Under the pieces are notes generated by a model that saw nothing but the letters and a program-made list of their open reading frames with translations, was not told where the DNA came from and made no database searches. A program made the translations under genes and the position numbers. A DNA stretch of 64,000 nucleotides from Apostichopus japonicus (taxonomy: Eukaryota; Echinodermata; Holothuroidea; Aspidochirotida; Stichopodidae). The stretch spans positions 12,430,577 through 12,494,576 of the forward strand of contig NC_092582.1 of the NCBI RefSeq assembly GCF_037975245.1, given 5' to 3'. Shown one piece after another: positions 63,733-64,000 of this stretch; the stretch's first letter is position 1, and each line of letters starts with the position of its first letter.

Positions 63733-64000
63733 CAGTGGCGTAGGAAGGTACTTTTGAGTGGGGGGGCTGAAGACTGATGGCCAGCCTGGGGGAGGAGTCT
63801 AAGGGGAGGGGGTGTCCCCCTTCCCTTTGGAATTTTTTGCATTTCCAGGTGGCCTCAGATGCAATTTGGTGCAATATAGCACACTTCAACACCCACTCCA
63901 TTTTGTAAACTTAATTTTGTATTTTCACCTGGCCTTAGATGCAATTTGGTGCTCCAAATGAGATTTTTTTTCTCATTTGGAAATGAAAAAGGGGTTTTCT
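63733..64000. mobile_element. Left end of a third hAT-like element, cut by the window edge
   Basis: CAGTGGCGTAGGAAGG at 63733 matches the terminal consensus of hAT-like elements. The sequence after it contains a direct duplication of about 82 nt around GATGCAATTTGGTGC (63858 and ~63940). The right end and target duplication lie outside the window, so family and size cannot be settled. Confidence 0.5.

Larger units (their letters stand above)
60711..64000 (+). other. Start of DDAH intron 3
   Basis: Begins GTAAGTATCT. It contains two antisense SINEs and a hAT-like end at the right edge. No following DDAH exon was recognised before the window ends. Confidence 0.7.

Noticed and set aside
63471-63901. 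Two overlapping minus-strand frames near the right edge
   Set aside because: They run through the hAT-like terminus and C-rich repeat sequence, with no domain.

Overview
The window looks like nuclear DNA of a marine deuterostome invertebrate, most likely an echinoderm. This is inferred from three things: AT-rich gene-poor DNA with GT-AG introns, an animal-type DDAH gene split by very long introns, and a mix of DIRS, hAT and tRNA-derived SINE elements of the kind common in echinoderms. The species cannot be fixed from the sequence alone. There are no bacterial operons, rRNA genes, CRISPR arrays or convincing intact tRNA genes.

One host gene is supported: a plus-strand dimethylarginine dimethylaminohydrolase (DDAH) homologue. 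Three coding exons are visible: exon 1 (6914-7279), exon 2 (55100-55202) and exon 3 (60517-60710). Their splice phases agree (0, then 1, then 0) and together they give 221 residues. Exons 2 and 3 keep the family's catalytic Asp and His and a substrate-binding Arg. Exon 1 is clearly homologous but has lost most of the substrate-pocket residues. The exons carrying the catalytic Cys lie beyond the right edge. Bases 1-6913 are upstream of the first visible exon, 7280-55099 would be a ~47.8 kb first intron, and the last 3.3 kb is intron 3.

The dominant feature inside intron 1 is a structurally complete DIRS-type tyrosine-recombinase retrotransposon at 25225-31775, in the same orientation as the gene. 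It has inverted terminal repeats sharing an identical 118-nt core, a gag-like ORF1, an RT/RNase H/methyltransferase-like ORF2, an overlapping tyrosine-recombinase ORF3, and an internal complementary region that joins the complements of both ends. ORF2 carries one apparent frame break inside the RT domain. A decayed ~0.5 kb relative with DIRS-like ends lies ~700 bp upstream.

Other repeats include two non-autonomous hAT-like elements with perfect 8-bp target duplications (4234-4746 and 7825-8473) and a third hAT-like end at the right edge. There are two copies of a tRNA-derived SINE (38346-38572 and 60746-60977), a Deu-like SINE (61621-62000), a tandem SINE-like duplication (24721-25032), a LINE 3' tail, two minisatellites (44.3-44.8 kb and 55.4-56.2 kb), palindromic hairpin repeats, and an inverted repeat pair that brackets DDAH exon 2. 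The remaining open frames are short and look like chance or repeat-encoded ORFs.
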